Source: G025836975 sp048751585
GTDB taxonomy: Bacteria; Pseudomonadota; Gammaproteobacteria; Burkholderiales; Burkholderiaceae_B
Length of the DNA stretch: 64,000 nucleotides
Reading direction: 5' to 3'
Assembly: GCF_048751585.1 (NCBI RefSeq)
Contig: NZ_JAZHOB010000009.1
Location: 232,329 to 296,328, forward strand
Position 1 is the stretch's first letter; each line of letters opens with the position of its first letter. The notes under the pieces were generated by a model that worked only from the letters and a program-made list of their open reading frames with translations, did no database searches and was not told where the DNA came from. The position numbers and the translations under genes are program-made. Positions 34,938 through 43,364 of the stretch are shown in pieces.

Positions 34938-35755
34938 AAAGCCCTTCCTTTAATCAATACGGCGTCTTAGAACAATGCGTTAACACCACTGAGATAGATC
35001 ACGCTACCGAAGAGTTAGTGAGGCTGGGCTACACCGTATTAAGCGCCAATTTCTCGCATGAAACAATAGAGCATCTTGCTCATACGTTTGATACTACACT
35101 GGACAATTATCGCAATCGCTTTGGAGTAAAACAATTAAAAGAGAAGGATGAATTTAACACTATACGACTACCTCTATCGCACCACCCTCTCTTTATAGGC
35201 TTAGCAACGCATCCGCTACTTCTAGAATTGATAGATAAGCTTATCTATGGAAAGTATATATTAAACCAACAGAATGGCATCATAAACCCACCAAACGAAA
35301 GATATAATCAAGATGCTTGGCATCGCGATTTACCTTATCAACATTTCGTTAGTGATCGACCAATTATAATAAATGCTCTATATTGTGTGGATGAGTTCAC
35401 GCTAGAAAATGGGGCGACCTATGTACTGCCTGGAAGCCACAAATATTCCTCGTTTCCATCTAATGAATATATCTCAAAAAACTCTATCCAAATATGCGCT
35501 CCGGCTGGATCCTTTATAATACTGGACGGAATGCTTTATCACCGAGGCAGCAAAAATAATACCAAACATGCAAGAAGAGCAATTAATCATGTGTATACCA
35601 TACCGCACATCAAGCAACAAATTTCCATCCCGAATGCTTTAGGACCGGTCTCTCTTGATGTAGCCGTCCAAGAGTTATTTGGGTATCCGTTTAGATCTCC
35701 AAACACTGTCGTTGAGTTTATCGCTGATAGACCACCAAAATCTATATCGCTCTAG
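34934..35755 (+). CDS. PhyH-family Fe(II)/2-oxoglutarate dioxygenase
   Basis: A 273-residue phytanoyl-CoA-dioxygenase-like protein. The metal triad is visible: His130 and Asp132 in AWHRDLPYQHF and His203 in GMLYHRGSKNN, with Arg214/Arg215 placed to hold 2-oxoglutarate. The jelly-roll strands ATYVLPGSHKYS and GSFIILDG are conserved. Such enzymes hydroxylate or oxidise small molecules and occasionally sugars or lipids. In an O-antigen module it may modify a sugar or an acyl substituent before or after loading on the carrier. The start overlaps the GT2 gene (ATGA). The triad looks complete, so the protein is likely active. Confidence 0.85.
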   Translation: MKSPSFNQYGVLEQCVNTTEIDHATEELVRLGYTVLSANFSHETIEHLAHTFDTTLDNYRNRFGVKQLKEKDEFNTIRLPLSHHPLFIGLATHPLLLELIDKLIYGKYILNQQNGIINPPNERYNQDAWHRDLPYQHFVSDRPIIINALYCVDEFTLENGATYVLPGSHKYSSFPSNEYISKNSIQICAPAGSFIILDGMLYHRGSKNNTKHARRAINHVYTIPHIKQQISIPNALGPVSLDVAVQELFGYPFRSPNTVVEFIADRPPKSISL

Positions 35756-35813
35756 TGTTACTAAATATCACGCCGAATCAAATGCCGTTAGAATTCCTAT
35801 TCCGTATACACAT

Positions 35814-36962
35814 ATGAATAATGCCGTTTGTATTCTCTGCTCCGGCACATTATTTCCGCTACCGCTGCCCCATAACAATAGAGCGCTTGTGAGTGACGGC
35901 CATGTATTGCCGATTGCTTTAGAGAAAACAACTTGTCTTTCGTGTGGGCTAGTGACACATGCAAATCCAGCGAGATCTGAATTCGTGCGATCCACATATT
36001 CAGAAGAATACTCCTTGCCATCCGCATCGCCTGCGGCAGATACAAAACGTGCTAAACAGTATGCAGATATATTAGTCAGACGAACAGGCGTCCCCGGATC
36101 AGTGCTTGAAATTGGTTGTGGTTCTGGAAATTTATTGAAAGAACTCAATACACGATGGCCCGAAACGTTTTTTTGGGGCGTTGATCCAGCACTCCCTAGC
36201 AACTTAAGCTCCAATACACAAATTCATTACACCCTCTCTTTCTTTAATTCAACTCTTGCTGCAGCACTTCAACAGCAATTTGATTTTATTTTCTCAATTA
36301 ATGTCATAGAGCACGCAGAAAGCCCGGCGGAGTTTTTCTCCCTAATCTGCAAACTTCTGGCCCCACAAGGTCGCGTAATCATAGTTTGCCCTTCAGCCAG
36401 CCCACCGAACATTGAGCTGCTGTTCTACGATCATTTATATACCTTTACATCGCTTGCGCTGAAGATCATTGCTGAGGCTGCAGGCTTAGAGCTTGTAGAG
36501 TCTGTTCCACAATTGTCTGATACTAGAGATTTTCAGTTATTAGCTTTTCAACATAAAACTATTTCTCCTCGACTGCAGCCTCTACCAATGGAAGATACGG
36601 AATATGCATTGGCTCACTCCAGGGAACAATACATGAGAGCATGGGCTCGCCTTGAAAGCGATCTGTTACAGCGCCGAGCCGTCAATACAGGATTAGCAAT
36701 GTTTGGGGCCGGGCAAATGGCAGCAGTGATTCGAGCCTACGCACCTCAGCTTTGGAGTCTAGTAGAGTTTTTACTTGTGGACGATCCATCGGAGGCATGG
36801 CCACTAGATAAACCCATTTTCGGGTATTCCGATTACACTGAGAGCCTTACTGAACACAGTGTCATAATTGCTACGGCGCCAGCCGTTCAGGCTTCGGTTG
36901 CCAGACGTCTTATCGCTGACGGGATAAATACCATCCGCTTTGATGACATTATTTTTAACTAG
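35814..36962 (+). CDS. Three-domain SAM-dependent C-methyltransferase of the NDP-sugar type
   Basis: A 382-residue protein with the architecture of sugar C-methyltransferases. There is an N-terminal zinc-like domain (Cys6, Cys9, Cys41, Cys44), a central SAM domain (VLEIGCGSGNLL at residues 97-108; NVIEHAESPAEF), and a C-terminal Rossmann domain (LAMFGAGQMAAVIRAY). Such enzymes methylate C3 or C5 of NDP-4-keto sugars and use a His/Glu pair, not verified here. The ATG at 35814 is taken because the Cys motif starts at once, and an upstream frame from 35679 overlaps the previous gene by 77 bp. The following gene is another methyltransferase, so two methylations or one plus an unknown step may occur. 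Confidence 0.82.
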   Translation: MNNAVCILCSGTLFPLPLPHNNRALVSDGHVLPIALEKTTCLSCGLVTHANPARSEFVRSTYSEEYSLPSASPAADTKRAKQYADILVRRTGVPGSVLEIGCGSGNLLKELNTRWPETFFWGVDPALPSNLSSNTQIHYTLSFFNSTLAAALQQQFDFIFSINVIEHAESPAEFFSLICKLLAPQGRVIIVCPSASPPNIELLFYDHLYTFTSLALKIIAEAAGLELVESVPQLSDTRDFQLLAFQHKTISPRLQPLPMEDTEYALAHSREQYMRAWARLESDLLQRRAVNTGLAMFGAGQMAAVIRAYAPQLWSLVEFLLVDDPSEAWPLDKPIFGYSDYTESLTEHSVIIATAPAVQASVARRLIADGINTIRFDDIIFN

Positions 36963-36983
36963 CTATGACAACATCACGTAATT

Positions 36984-37622
36984 ATGGATAAAAGTAAGAA
37001 AAACGGCATGTTGGCGGATGTTGCTAAATACTATACAGCCAAAATCGTAGAACATGGCGATACTCCACAAGGAGTTGATTGGAATGGGTCTGACAGTCAG
37101 GAATTAAGGTTCAAACAACTTAGTAAATGCATAGCTCATGATGCAGATTTCTCGCTGAATGATTTCGGCTGTGGCTACGGTGCTTATTATGAATTTCTTG
37201 CCAAACATTATATTAAATTTCGATATAATGGCTGCGATGTCTCCGGTGAAATGATTGCAGCAGCAAAGAAACGTTATTCAGATCACTCATCAGCTTTCTT
37301 TGAGATTTCTGCGAAACCAACTACTGTTGCGGATTACGGGGTAGCAAGCGGAATTTTTAACGTGCGCCTACAGCACAGCGCTGATGCTTGGCTGACATAC
37401 ATAAAAAATGCACTTCAAATTTTAGACTCTACCAGCCGTAAAGGATTCGCGTTCAATTGTCTAACAAAATACTCAGATAAAGAAAAGATGCGAGACCATC
37501 TGTACTATGCGGATCCCTGCTTTCTATTTGATTATTGTAAAAGTCATTTTTCTCGAAATGTCGCTTTGCTACATGACTATGATTTGTACGAATTCACATT
37601 GCTCGTACGGAAAAAATTATGA
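36984..37622 (+). CDS. Class I SAM-dependent methyltransferase
   Basis: A 212-residue methyltransferase of Rossmann type. The SAM motif is LNDFGCGYGAYYEFL, followed by GCDVSGEMIAAAKKRY for motif II and IFNVRLQHSADAWLTYI; no extra domains are visible. It lacks the Cys-rich N-terminus of its neighbour, so an O- or N-methyl acceptor is more likely than a C-methyl one. Start is ATG at 36984, 21 bp after the previous stop. Its stop overlaps the next gene (ATGA at 37619). The acceptor is presumably a sugar hydroxyl or amino group, which cannot be defined. Confidence 0.8.
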   Translation: MDKSKKNGMLADVAKYYTAKIVEHGDTPQGVDWNGSDSQELRFKQLSKCIAHDADFSLNDFGCGYGAYYEFLAKHYIKFRYNGCDVSGEMIAAAKKRYSDHSSAFFEISAKPTTVADYGVASGIFNVRLQHSADAWLTYIKNALQILDSTSRKGFAFNCLTKYSDKEKMRDHLYYADPCFLFDYCKSHFSRNVALLHDYDLYEFTLLVRKKL

Positions 37623-38284
37623 AGAAAAAATTAATTATCTTCGGCGCTGGTGAAATAGCACAACTAGCCAAATATTATTTCACGACCGACTCCGACTATG
37701 AAGTGGCTGCCTTTACAGTGGACGCGGCTTTTCAATCGTCCTCTTCCTTCTGCGATCTGCCAGTGATACCTTTTGAATCGCTTACCCGGTCCCATCCACC
37801 AGAGTTTTACGAAATCTTTATAGCCATAAGCTATTCAAAACTGAATCAAATCAGAAAGGAAAAATTTTTGGCTGCTAAGGAACTAGGCTATTATCTTCCA
37901 AGCTATATTAGCTCTAAGGCGACAGTATTAAATAACATGCACATAGGCGAAAACTGCTTTATATTGGAAGATAACACTATACAGCCTTTTGTTAGCATTG
38001 AAGACAATGTAACACTATGGAGCGGAAATCACATCGGGCATCATTCGGTGATAAGAAGCCATTCATTTTTCGCTTCACACATAGTCATTTCAGGAGGGGT
38101 TGAAGTCGGAGAACAATGCTTTATTGGAGTGAATGCCACGATTCGCGATCATGTACAAATTGGACCAAAATGCGTAATTGGGGCCGGTGCTTTAATATTG
38201 GCTAGTACAGATGCAGAAGGGGTTTATCTAGGAACACCTTCTGAGCGCTCTCGCGTGCCTAGTTCGCGCTTAAGAAAGATATGA
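37619..38284 (+). CDS. NeuD/PglD-like beta-helix acyltransferase
   Basis: A 221-residue two-domain protein. KKLIIFGAGEIAQLAKYYFT is the Rossmann-like N-terminus, followed by a beta-helix of hexapeptide repeats from residue ~100 (IGENCFILEDNTIQPFVSIEDNVTLWSGNHIGHHSVI, with the adjacent His pair near residue 141). It is likely an O- or N-acyltransferase of an amino sugar, similar to the protein at 12185-12778. Acetylation of dTDP-Fuc4N (made by RmlA/RmlB/WecE) is one candidate. It overlaps both neighbours by 4 bp (ATGA), so it is part of the coupled module. Confidence 0.8.
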   Translation: MKKKLIIFGAGEIAQLAKYYFTTDSDYEVAAFTVDAAFQSSSSFCDLPVIPFESLTRSHPPEFYEIFIAISYSKLNQIRKEKFLAAKELGYYLPSYISSKATVLNNMHIGENCFILEDNTIQPFVSIEDNVTLWSGNHIGHHSVIRSHSFFASHIVISGGVEVGEQCFIGVNATIRDHVQIGPKCVIGAGALILASTDAEGVYLGTPSERSRVPSSRLRKI

Positions 38285-39201
38285 CACGCGCTTGGCGAAA
38301 AACAGGCTTGTTATACACGCCCGAAGGAGCCTTGAGACGGCATCCAAAACTACTCACTCACGCAGCAAATCCTTTAGCTGTACATATGAAGGAAGATATT
38401 TTTAGAATATTCTATAGCGGTCGAGACAGTAATAATCGCTCGTCTGTAGGCGCCGTTGATATCGATATCGTTCAAAAACGGGTAATAACCGACCATTTCG
38501 AACCCTTCTTTGAGCATGGGCCTACTAATAGTTTCTATGCAGACGGGATAAGCATTGGGAATTGCTATACGGTAGGCGGTATTACATACATGCTATTCAT
38601 GGGCTGGCAGGCTAATCCAACTGCGCATTGGCGTGGTGACATCGGTCGCTTTGTTGTCACACCAGAATTGACGTTGCGGTTAGATCAGAATGAACCATTC
38701 ATCAGCTCCGATAAACATGATCCGATCAGTCTCTCCTACCCATGGGTAATGGCACACCAGGGTGGACTCTTTTCTATGTGGTACGGATCGACCATATCAT
38801 GGACGTCTGAGAATAAGGAAATGATCCATGTCATTAATTTTGCATCGTCCAGCGATGGCCACCTATGGCGTAAACACGGTCTAGCAGTTCCGTATGAGCT
38901 GGGCAAAGCACAGGCCTTTTCCAGACCCACAGTCGTGCAGACAGGACAGTCCGATTACGAGATGTGGTTTTCCTATAGAAGCGGGCTAGGAACCACATAC
39001 CGCATTGGACACGCATACAGCAAGGACGGTTCTAACTGGCGGCTATCGTTAGAGACAACAGGTATAGATATCTCGTCAAATGGATGGGACTCTGAAATGA
39101 TCGAGTATCCCTTCGTATTCGACCATGGCGGACAACGCTATATGCTGTATAACGGCAATGGATATGGAAAAACTGGCTTTGGCTTAGCGATTCAAGGATA
39201 G
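38281..39201 (+). CDS. Five-bladed beta-propeller protein, glycosidase-like
   Basis: A 306-residue protein with repeated blades of the GH43/GH130-like propeller type: IFRIFYSGRDSNNRSSVGAV, YMLFMGWQANPTAHWRGDIG, LFSMWYGSTISWTS, YEMWFSYRSGLGTTYRIGHA, and RYMLYNGNGYGKTGFGLA. Each blade has the W/F-Y-x-G/S pattern, and Asp residues suited to catalysis or binding are present. There is no signal peptide, so it acts in the cytoplasm. Relatives are commonly found in polysaccharide loci without assigned activity; a glycoside phosphorylase or an isomerase-like role is conceivable. It overlaps the previous gene by 4 bp and stops 3 bp before the next. Confidence 0.72.
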   Translation: MTRAWRKTGLLYTPEGALRRHPKLLTHAANPLAVHMKEDIFRIFYSGRDSNNRSSVGAVDIDIVQKRVITDHFEPFFEHGPTNSFYADGISIGNCYTVGGITYMLFMGWQANPTAHWRGDIGRFVVTPELTLRLDQNEPFISSDKHDPISLSYPWVMAHQGGLFSMWYGSTISWTSENKEMIHVINFASSSDGHLWRKHGLAVPYELGKAQAFSRPTVVQTGQSDYEMWFSYRSGLGTTYRIGHAYSKDGSNWRLSLETTGIDISSNGWDSEMIEYPFVFDHGGQRYMLYNGNGYGKTGFGLAIQG

Positions 39202-39204
39202 ATA

Positions 39205-39579
39205 ATGGCTCGGCTTCTAGATTATGTCTACATTTTTGCGACCATCGGACTAACAGTGTATGGTCAGCTAATTTTGAAATGGCGAATTTCGGAATTCGGC
39301 CCACTCCCAATTGGCCTGTGGGAAAAGTTAAGATTTTTGTTATCGTTATTCTTGGATCCCGGAATACTTTCCGGGTTTGCCGCCGCATTTTTAGCTTCTC
39401 TCGCTTGGATGGCAGCAATGACCAAGTTTGAACTGAGCCATGCATATCCCTTCATGAGCTTAAATTTTGTTGTTGTTCTGATATTGAGTGGGTGGATCCT
39501 GAATGAACCATTGAGTTTGCATAGGATAGTCGGGGTTGGGTTGATCGTGTTGGGTACGATGGTTGCAGCTCATGGTTAA
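39205..39579 (+). CDS. Small EamA/ArnE-like four-helix transporter
   Basis: A 124-residue membrane protein with four hydrophobic segments, of the small-multidrug-resistance size and the ArnE/ArnF type: YVYIFATIGLTVYGQLILKW, LSGFAAAFLASLAWMAAM, KFELSHAYPFMSLNFVVVLILSGW and a last helix ending GTMVAAHG. SHAYPFMSLNFVVV matches the conserved central motif of ArnE-like proteins. ArnE/F flip undecaprenyl-phosphate sugars, so it is a candidate flippase for the sugar loaded by the GT2 enzyme at 33984. The gene overlaps the next by 8 bp, which suggests stoichiometric expression with that membrane protein. Confidence 0.8.
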   Translation: MARLLDYVYIFATIGLTVYGQLILKWRISEFGPLPIGLWEKLRFLLSLFLDPGILSGFAAAFLASLAWMAAMTKFELSHAYPFMSLNFVVVLILSGWILNEPLSLHRIVGVGLIVLGTMVAAHG

Positions 39580-41197
39580 TTCAATATTTAAGTTTAAGGT
39601 TAATTTAAAAGGTAATACATCCCTCCTCATAAGCTTCATCGTCTCTGCACTTGTTGTGGGTTTATTTTCCATTTCTTTCGAGCCTAGATGGGAAACCAAT
39701 GACGATATAGCTATGTCGATGGTTGCTCATGGCTATGGCCTAGCAGCCTATAGTTCGCCAAATCTATTCTTTTCAAATATTTTATATGGGCACATGGTTC
39801 GGGTTATTCCCGAAATTAATGGGATACTTGGTTATTCCATAGCTACTATTGGAGTTCTATTCGCTATCGCTTGGTCATTTGCCCATTGTCTGAATATTTC
39901 CAGAATTGGCTACCTTGGCACCTTAGCTGTCTTGGTATTAATACTATGTAGGCCAATCCTCTTTCCTCAATTCACCATCAATGCGGGCTTGTTGATGGTT
40001 AGTGCACTCATTTGTTGGAATTTTTACGAATCACAGAATAACAAAATAGGACCTTTGATAGTAGGGTGTCTATTAGCACTCATGAGTTACCTCGTTCGCA
40101 GCGAAGAAGCTTTTTTGATTCTGGCCGTTGGAAGCCCTCTTCTACCTTGGTCTTCACTTCGAAAGTTTCGTTCAGCTAAAATTGCGTTTGTCCTTTTAGC
40201 TGCTGCTATCGGTATCGCCGCAGTCGTAGATAGAAACGCTTACCAATCACCAGAATGGAGTGACTTTCTTGAACTTAACTCTGCCAGGGCATCGTTTACT
40301 GACTTTGGTGCGGCTGATCGTTTGCTACAGCGACCGGACATATTGAAGAAACATGAATATAGCCAAAATGATATTGACTTAATTAAGAACTGGTTTTTTG
40401 TTGACCCAAATGTTGCCAATCCCGATCGATTGAATGCCGTACTAAATGAGTTAGGCCCCATCCCTAGCCAAACATACTCGATGGACCAAGTTCGACGAGG
40501 GCTCACTACGTTATGGCATCCTACGCTTCTACCCATCATGGTGGCTGCCCTTTTACTGCTTGTGTTGCATCCCAGTTGGCGGGGTTGTGCCGTTTGGATT
40601 CTTTGTATCGCAGCAGTTATGGTACTGGGGCTGATAGGACGTCCTGGTATTTTGCGAGTTTATATTCCTTTAGCTAGCTTGCTTCTGGTTACTCCGTTAC
40701 TTTGCATACGTGAAAGTCTAGCTAATACTTCATTACTATTAAACAGGGCAGGGATCCTTGTACTCATTGGCGCAGCAGCTTTAAATACATCAACTGTTAT
40801 TGCAGAGTCCAAATCTATGCAAATAACAGGAAAACAAGTACGAGATAACTTAGTGCATTTCCCACAGACTCCAGTTGTGTTTTGGGGTTCTGTGTTTCCC
40901 TTTGAAGCCGTCTACCCGGTAATGGCGGACTCTTCCATTCCGATGCGCTACCAAATCTACGGCTTAGGTGTATTTACTCTGGCACCATTTTCTATTTCCT
41001 ATTACCAGCAAAATAAGGAAATTGGTATGTTGAGTCAACTGCGTTCAACACAAGGAGCCTCCATACTTATCGATAAGGAACGACAGCAATTATTAGATCA
41101 ATATTGCTTGGAGCATATGCAAGCACGGTTAAAGCAGATTTCTGAAAGAAAGTATGGGACACTTAGCCTAAAACAACTAAGATGTGTCCCACATTAG
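39572..41197 (+). CDS. Polytopic membrane protein, probable GT-C glycosyltransferase
   Basis: A 541-residue protein with about eleven TM helices and a C-terminal tail. The first periplasmic loop carries RWETNDDIAMSM (residues ~38-49), an adjacent Asp-Asp pair as found in the catalytic loop of GT-C enzymes using lipid-phosphate-sugar donors. A larger loop (residues 230-300) and a soluble tail after residue 440 follow. The ATG at 39572 is used; a TTG at 39563 is possible. Its place after an ArnC/GtrB-like enzyme and an ArnE-like transporter in one operon fits the third component, the transferase that decorates the polymer in the periplasm. No named family was recognised. Confidence 0.68.
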   Translation: MVNSIFKFKVNLKGNTSLLISFIVSALVVGLFSISFEPRWETNDDIAMSMVAHGYGLAAYSSPNLFFSNILYGHMVRVIPEINGILGYSIATIGVLFAIAWSFAHCLNISRIGYLGTLAVLVLILCRPILFPQFTINAGLLMVSALICWNFYESQNNKIGPLIVGCLLALMSYLVRSEEAFLILAVGSPLLPWSSLRKFRSAKIAFVLLAAAIGIAAVVDRNAYQSPEWSDFLELNSARASFTDFGAADRLLQRPDILKKHEYSQNDIDLIKNWFFVDPNVANPDRLNAVLNELGPIPSQTYSMDQVRRGLTTLWHPTLLPIMVAALLLLVLHPSWRGCAVWILCIAAVMVLGLIGRPGILRVYIPLASLLLVTPLLCIRESLANTSLLLNRAGILVLIGAAALNTSTVIAESKSMQITGKQVRDNLVHFPQTPVVFWGSVFPFEAVYPVMADSSIPMRYQIYGLGVFTLAPFSISYYQQNKEIGMLSQLRSTQGASILIDKERQQLLDQYCLEHMQARLKQISERKYGTLSLKQLRCVPH

Positions 41198-41281
41198 CCC
41201 GGGCGCTCTCATCGGTTCTCAGCAAAACATCTCCTACAACACAAACATCTGCATATAAACCGTTACGCCAACTTAAAGACT

Positions 41282-42160
41282 ATGAAAGCAATTATTCTTG
41301 CCGGTGGCAATGGATCTCGGCTATATCCCTTAACTCAAGTATCAAGTAAGCAATTGCAAGCAGTTTTCGATAAGCCCATGATTTATTACCCGATCACGGT
41401 TCTCATCGCCGCTGGCATTCGAGAGATCTGTCTAATTTCTACGCCACAGGATTTGCCACGCTTTCAGCAGTTATTAGGCGATGGGCGACGATGGGGAATC
41501 AACTTGGAATATCGGGAGCAGGCGCGCCCTGAGGGCATCGCTCAAGCATTTTTGATTGCGGAAGACTTTATAAATGGGGACAGCGTCGTACTGATGCTGG
41601 GCGATAATATATTTTCTGGAAGCGATGACTTTCCCAGGGCAATTTGCCAACTCCAACGCGGAGCCACCATTTTCGCTTACCATGTTAGTGATCCAGAGCG
41701 CTACGGTGTAGTGGAGTTTGATCGCCACGGGCGCGCCTTGTCATTGGAAGAAAAGCCTGAGAATCCTAAAAGTGGCTTCGCCGTACCTGGCATCTATATA
41801 TATGACGCCCAAGTTGTCGAAATTGCTCGCGCGCTCAAGCCCTCGCAGCGCGGTGAGCTTGAGATTACCGAAGTTAATCTTGAGTATATGCGTCGCAACC
41901 AGCTCCGAGTACACCGCTTGAGTCGCGGCTTTGCTTGGCTGGATGCCGGCACTAGCACGGCACTGCAAGAGGCCTCTGCCTACATAGAAGCAATCGAGCG
42001 GCGTCAAGGTATCAAAATTGGCTGCCCAGAAGAAGCAGCCTTAGTTCGTCGATTTATCAGCATTGAACAATTTGAAGCACTGCTTTCGACCATGCCAAAT
42101 TGCGAGTACCGGAGCTACCTTGCTACGGTAGCAGCGGAAGCTCGCAGACTTGGAGGTTAG
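41282..42160 (+). CDS. rmlA: Glucose-1-phosphate thymidylyltransferase RmlA
   Basis: A 292-residue nucleotidyltransferase that makes dTDP-glucose. The N-terminal KAIILAGGNGSRLYPLTQVSSKQLQ loop, DKPMIYYPITVLIAAGI, VLMLGDNIFSG with the catalytic Asp, and the VEFDRHGRALSLEEKP and AWLDAGTSTALQEAS segments fix the identity. It is followed by wecE, whose ribosome site GGAGG lies within its last codons. The partner rmlB is 14 kb away (56019-57080), and rmlC and rmlD were not found, so the end product is a dTDP-4-keto-6-deoxy-glucose derivative and not rhamnose. Confidence 0.93.
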   Translation: MKAIILAGGNGSRLYPLTQVSSKQLQAVFDKPMIYYPITVLIAAGIREICLISTPQDLPRFQQLLGDGRRWGINLEYREQARPEGIAQAFLIAEDFINGDSVVLMLGDNIFSGSDDFPRAICQLQRGATIFAYHVSDPERYGVVEFDRHGRALSLEEKPENPKSGFAVPGIYIYDAQVVEIARALKPSQRGELEITEVNLEYMRRNQLRVHRLSRGFAWLDAGTSTALQEASAYIEAIERRQGIKIGCPEEAALVRRFISIEQFEALLSTMPNCEYRSYLATVAAEARRLGG

Positions 42161-42161
42161 A

Positions 42162-43310
42162 ATGATCAGCAGAAAGATTCCTTTCAATCGTCCGTTTCTA
42201 ACGGGCAACGAGTTCGCGTTTATAAACGAAGCTCAGAGCGGCAACATGCTGGCAGGCGATGGCCCTTTTACTAAACGGTGTCACAGTTGGATAGAACAGC
42301 AAACCGGTAGCACGAAGGCCCTGCTTACCCACTCATGCACTGCCGCGCTGGAAATGTCGGCTCTACTGCTGAATATACAACCCGGTGATGAGATCATCAT
42401 GCCGTCATTCACCTTCGTGTCGACGGCTAATGCTTTCGTATTGCGCGGCGGAGTGCCTGTCTTTGTGGATATCCGGGAAGATACCTTGAACATCGACGAA
42501 TCGCTTATAGAGGAGGCAATAACGTCAAAGACCAAGGCCATCGTACCTGTTCACTATGCAGGTGTTGCATGTGAAATGGACGTCATTATGCAGATAGCCT
42601 TAAGACATCAACTGAAAGTGGTTGAAGATGCTGCTCAAGGAGTGATGGCCAGTTATAAAGGGAAGGCGTTAGGCAGCATCGGCGATCTGGGTGCATTCAG
42701 CTTTCATGAAACCAAGAACGTAATATCCGGCGAAGGAGGAGCCTTATTAGTCAATGACCCCAGTCTCGCACTGACGGCGGAGATGATTCGCGAGAAAGGA
42801 ACTGATCGAAGCCGCTTTTTCCGAGGCGAGGTGGACAAATATACTTGGCAAGAAGTCGGTTCATCTTTCTTGCCGGGGGAGTTGATTGCGGCTTTTCTGT
42901 GGGCGCAATTAGAAGAGGCTCACAATATTACTCAGCACCGGCTGGACACATGGGAATACTATCATTCAGGCCTTGCGGAATTGGAAGCCCAAGGTATGTT
43001 GCGGCGCCCTATCGTTCCCAAAGACTGTCAGCATAACGCGCATATGTATTACGTACTGTTAGGCCCAGATATTGATCGACAGGCAGTATTAGCGAGGCTT
43101 AAGGAGTTTGATATCTACTCCGTGTTTCACTACATTCCTTTGCATTCATCCCCTGGCGGCCTGCGCTATGGCCGTACGCACGGAACGATGAGTGTCACCG
43201 ATATTCAAGCGGAGCGGATCATTCGTTTGCCGTTGTGGGTAGGCTTAACCCAGCTCGAGCAAGACTATGTGATAAATCAACTGGGCAAAGCCCTTGGCAA
43301 GTTCGGATAG
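42162..43310 (+). CDS. wecE: dTDP-4-amino-4,6-dideoxygalactose transaminase (WecE/RffA)
   Basis: A 382-residue PLP aminotransferase closely resembling E. coli WecE, which converts dTDP-4-keto-6-deoxy-glucose to dTDP-Fuc4N. Shared signatures are FNRPFLTGNE, GDGPFTKRCHSWIE, SCTAALEMSALLL, PSFTFVSTANAFVLRGG, PVHYAGVACEMD, EDAAQGVMASYKGKALG and FSFHETKN with the PLP lysine. The ATG at 42162 is preferred because GGAGG is 5 nt upstream. Substrate would come from RmlA plus RmlB. The formyltransferase (30497) or NeuD-like acyltransferase (37619) could then modify the amino group. Confidence 0.88.
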   Translation: MISRKIPFNRPFLTGNEFAFINEAQSGNMLAGDGPFTKRCHSWIEQQTGSTKALLTHSCTAALEMSALLLNIQPGDEIIMPSFTFVSTANAFVLRGGVPVFVDIREDTLNIDESLIEEAITSKTKAIVPVHYAGVACEMDVIMQIALRHQLKVVEDAAQGVMASYKGKALGSIGDLGAFSFHETKNVISGEGGALLVNDPSLALTAEMIREKGTDRSRFFRGEVDKYTWQEVGSSFLPGELIAAFLWAQLEEAHNITQHRLDTWEYYHSGLAELEAQGMLRRPIVPKDCQHNAHMYYVLLGPDIDRQAVLARLKEFDIYSVFHYIPLHSSPGGLRYGRTHGTMSVTDIQAERIIRLPLWVGLTQLEQDYVINQLGKALGKFG

Positions 43311-43364
43311 ATTTACACATTTTCAATTCACCGATCCGAACATTATTTCCTTGACGCAGGACTC

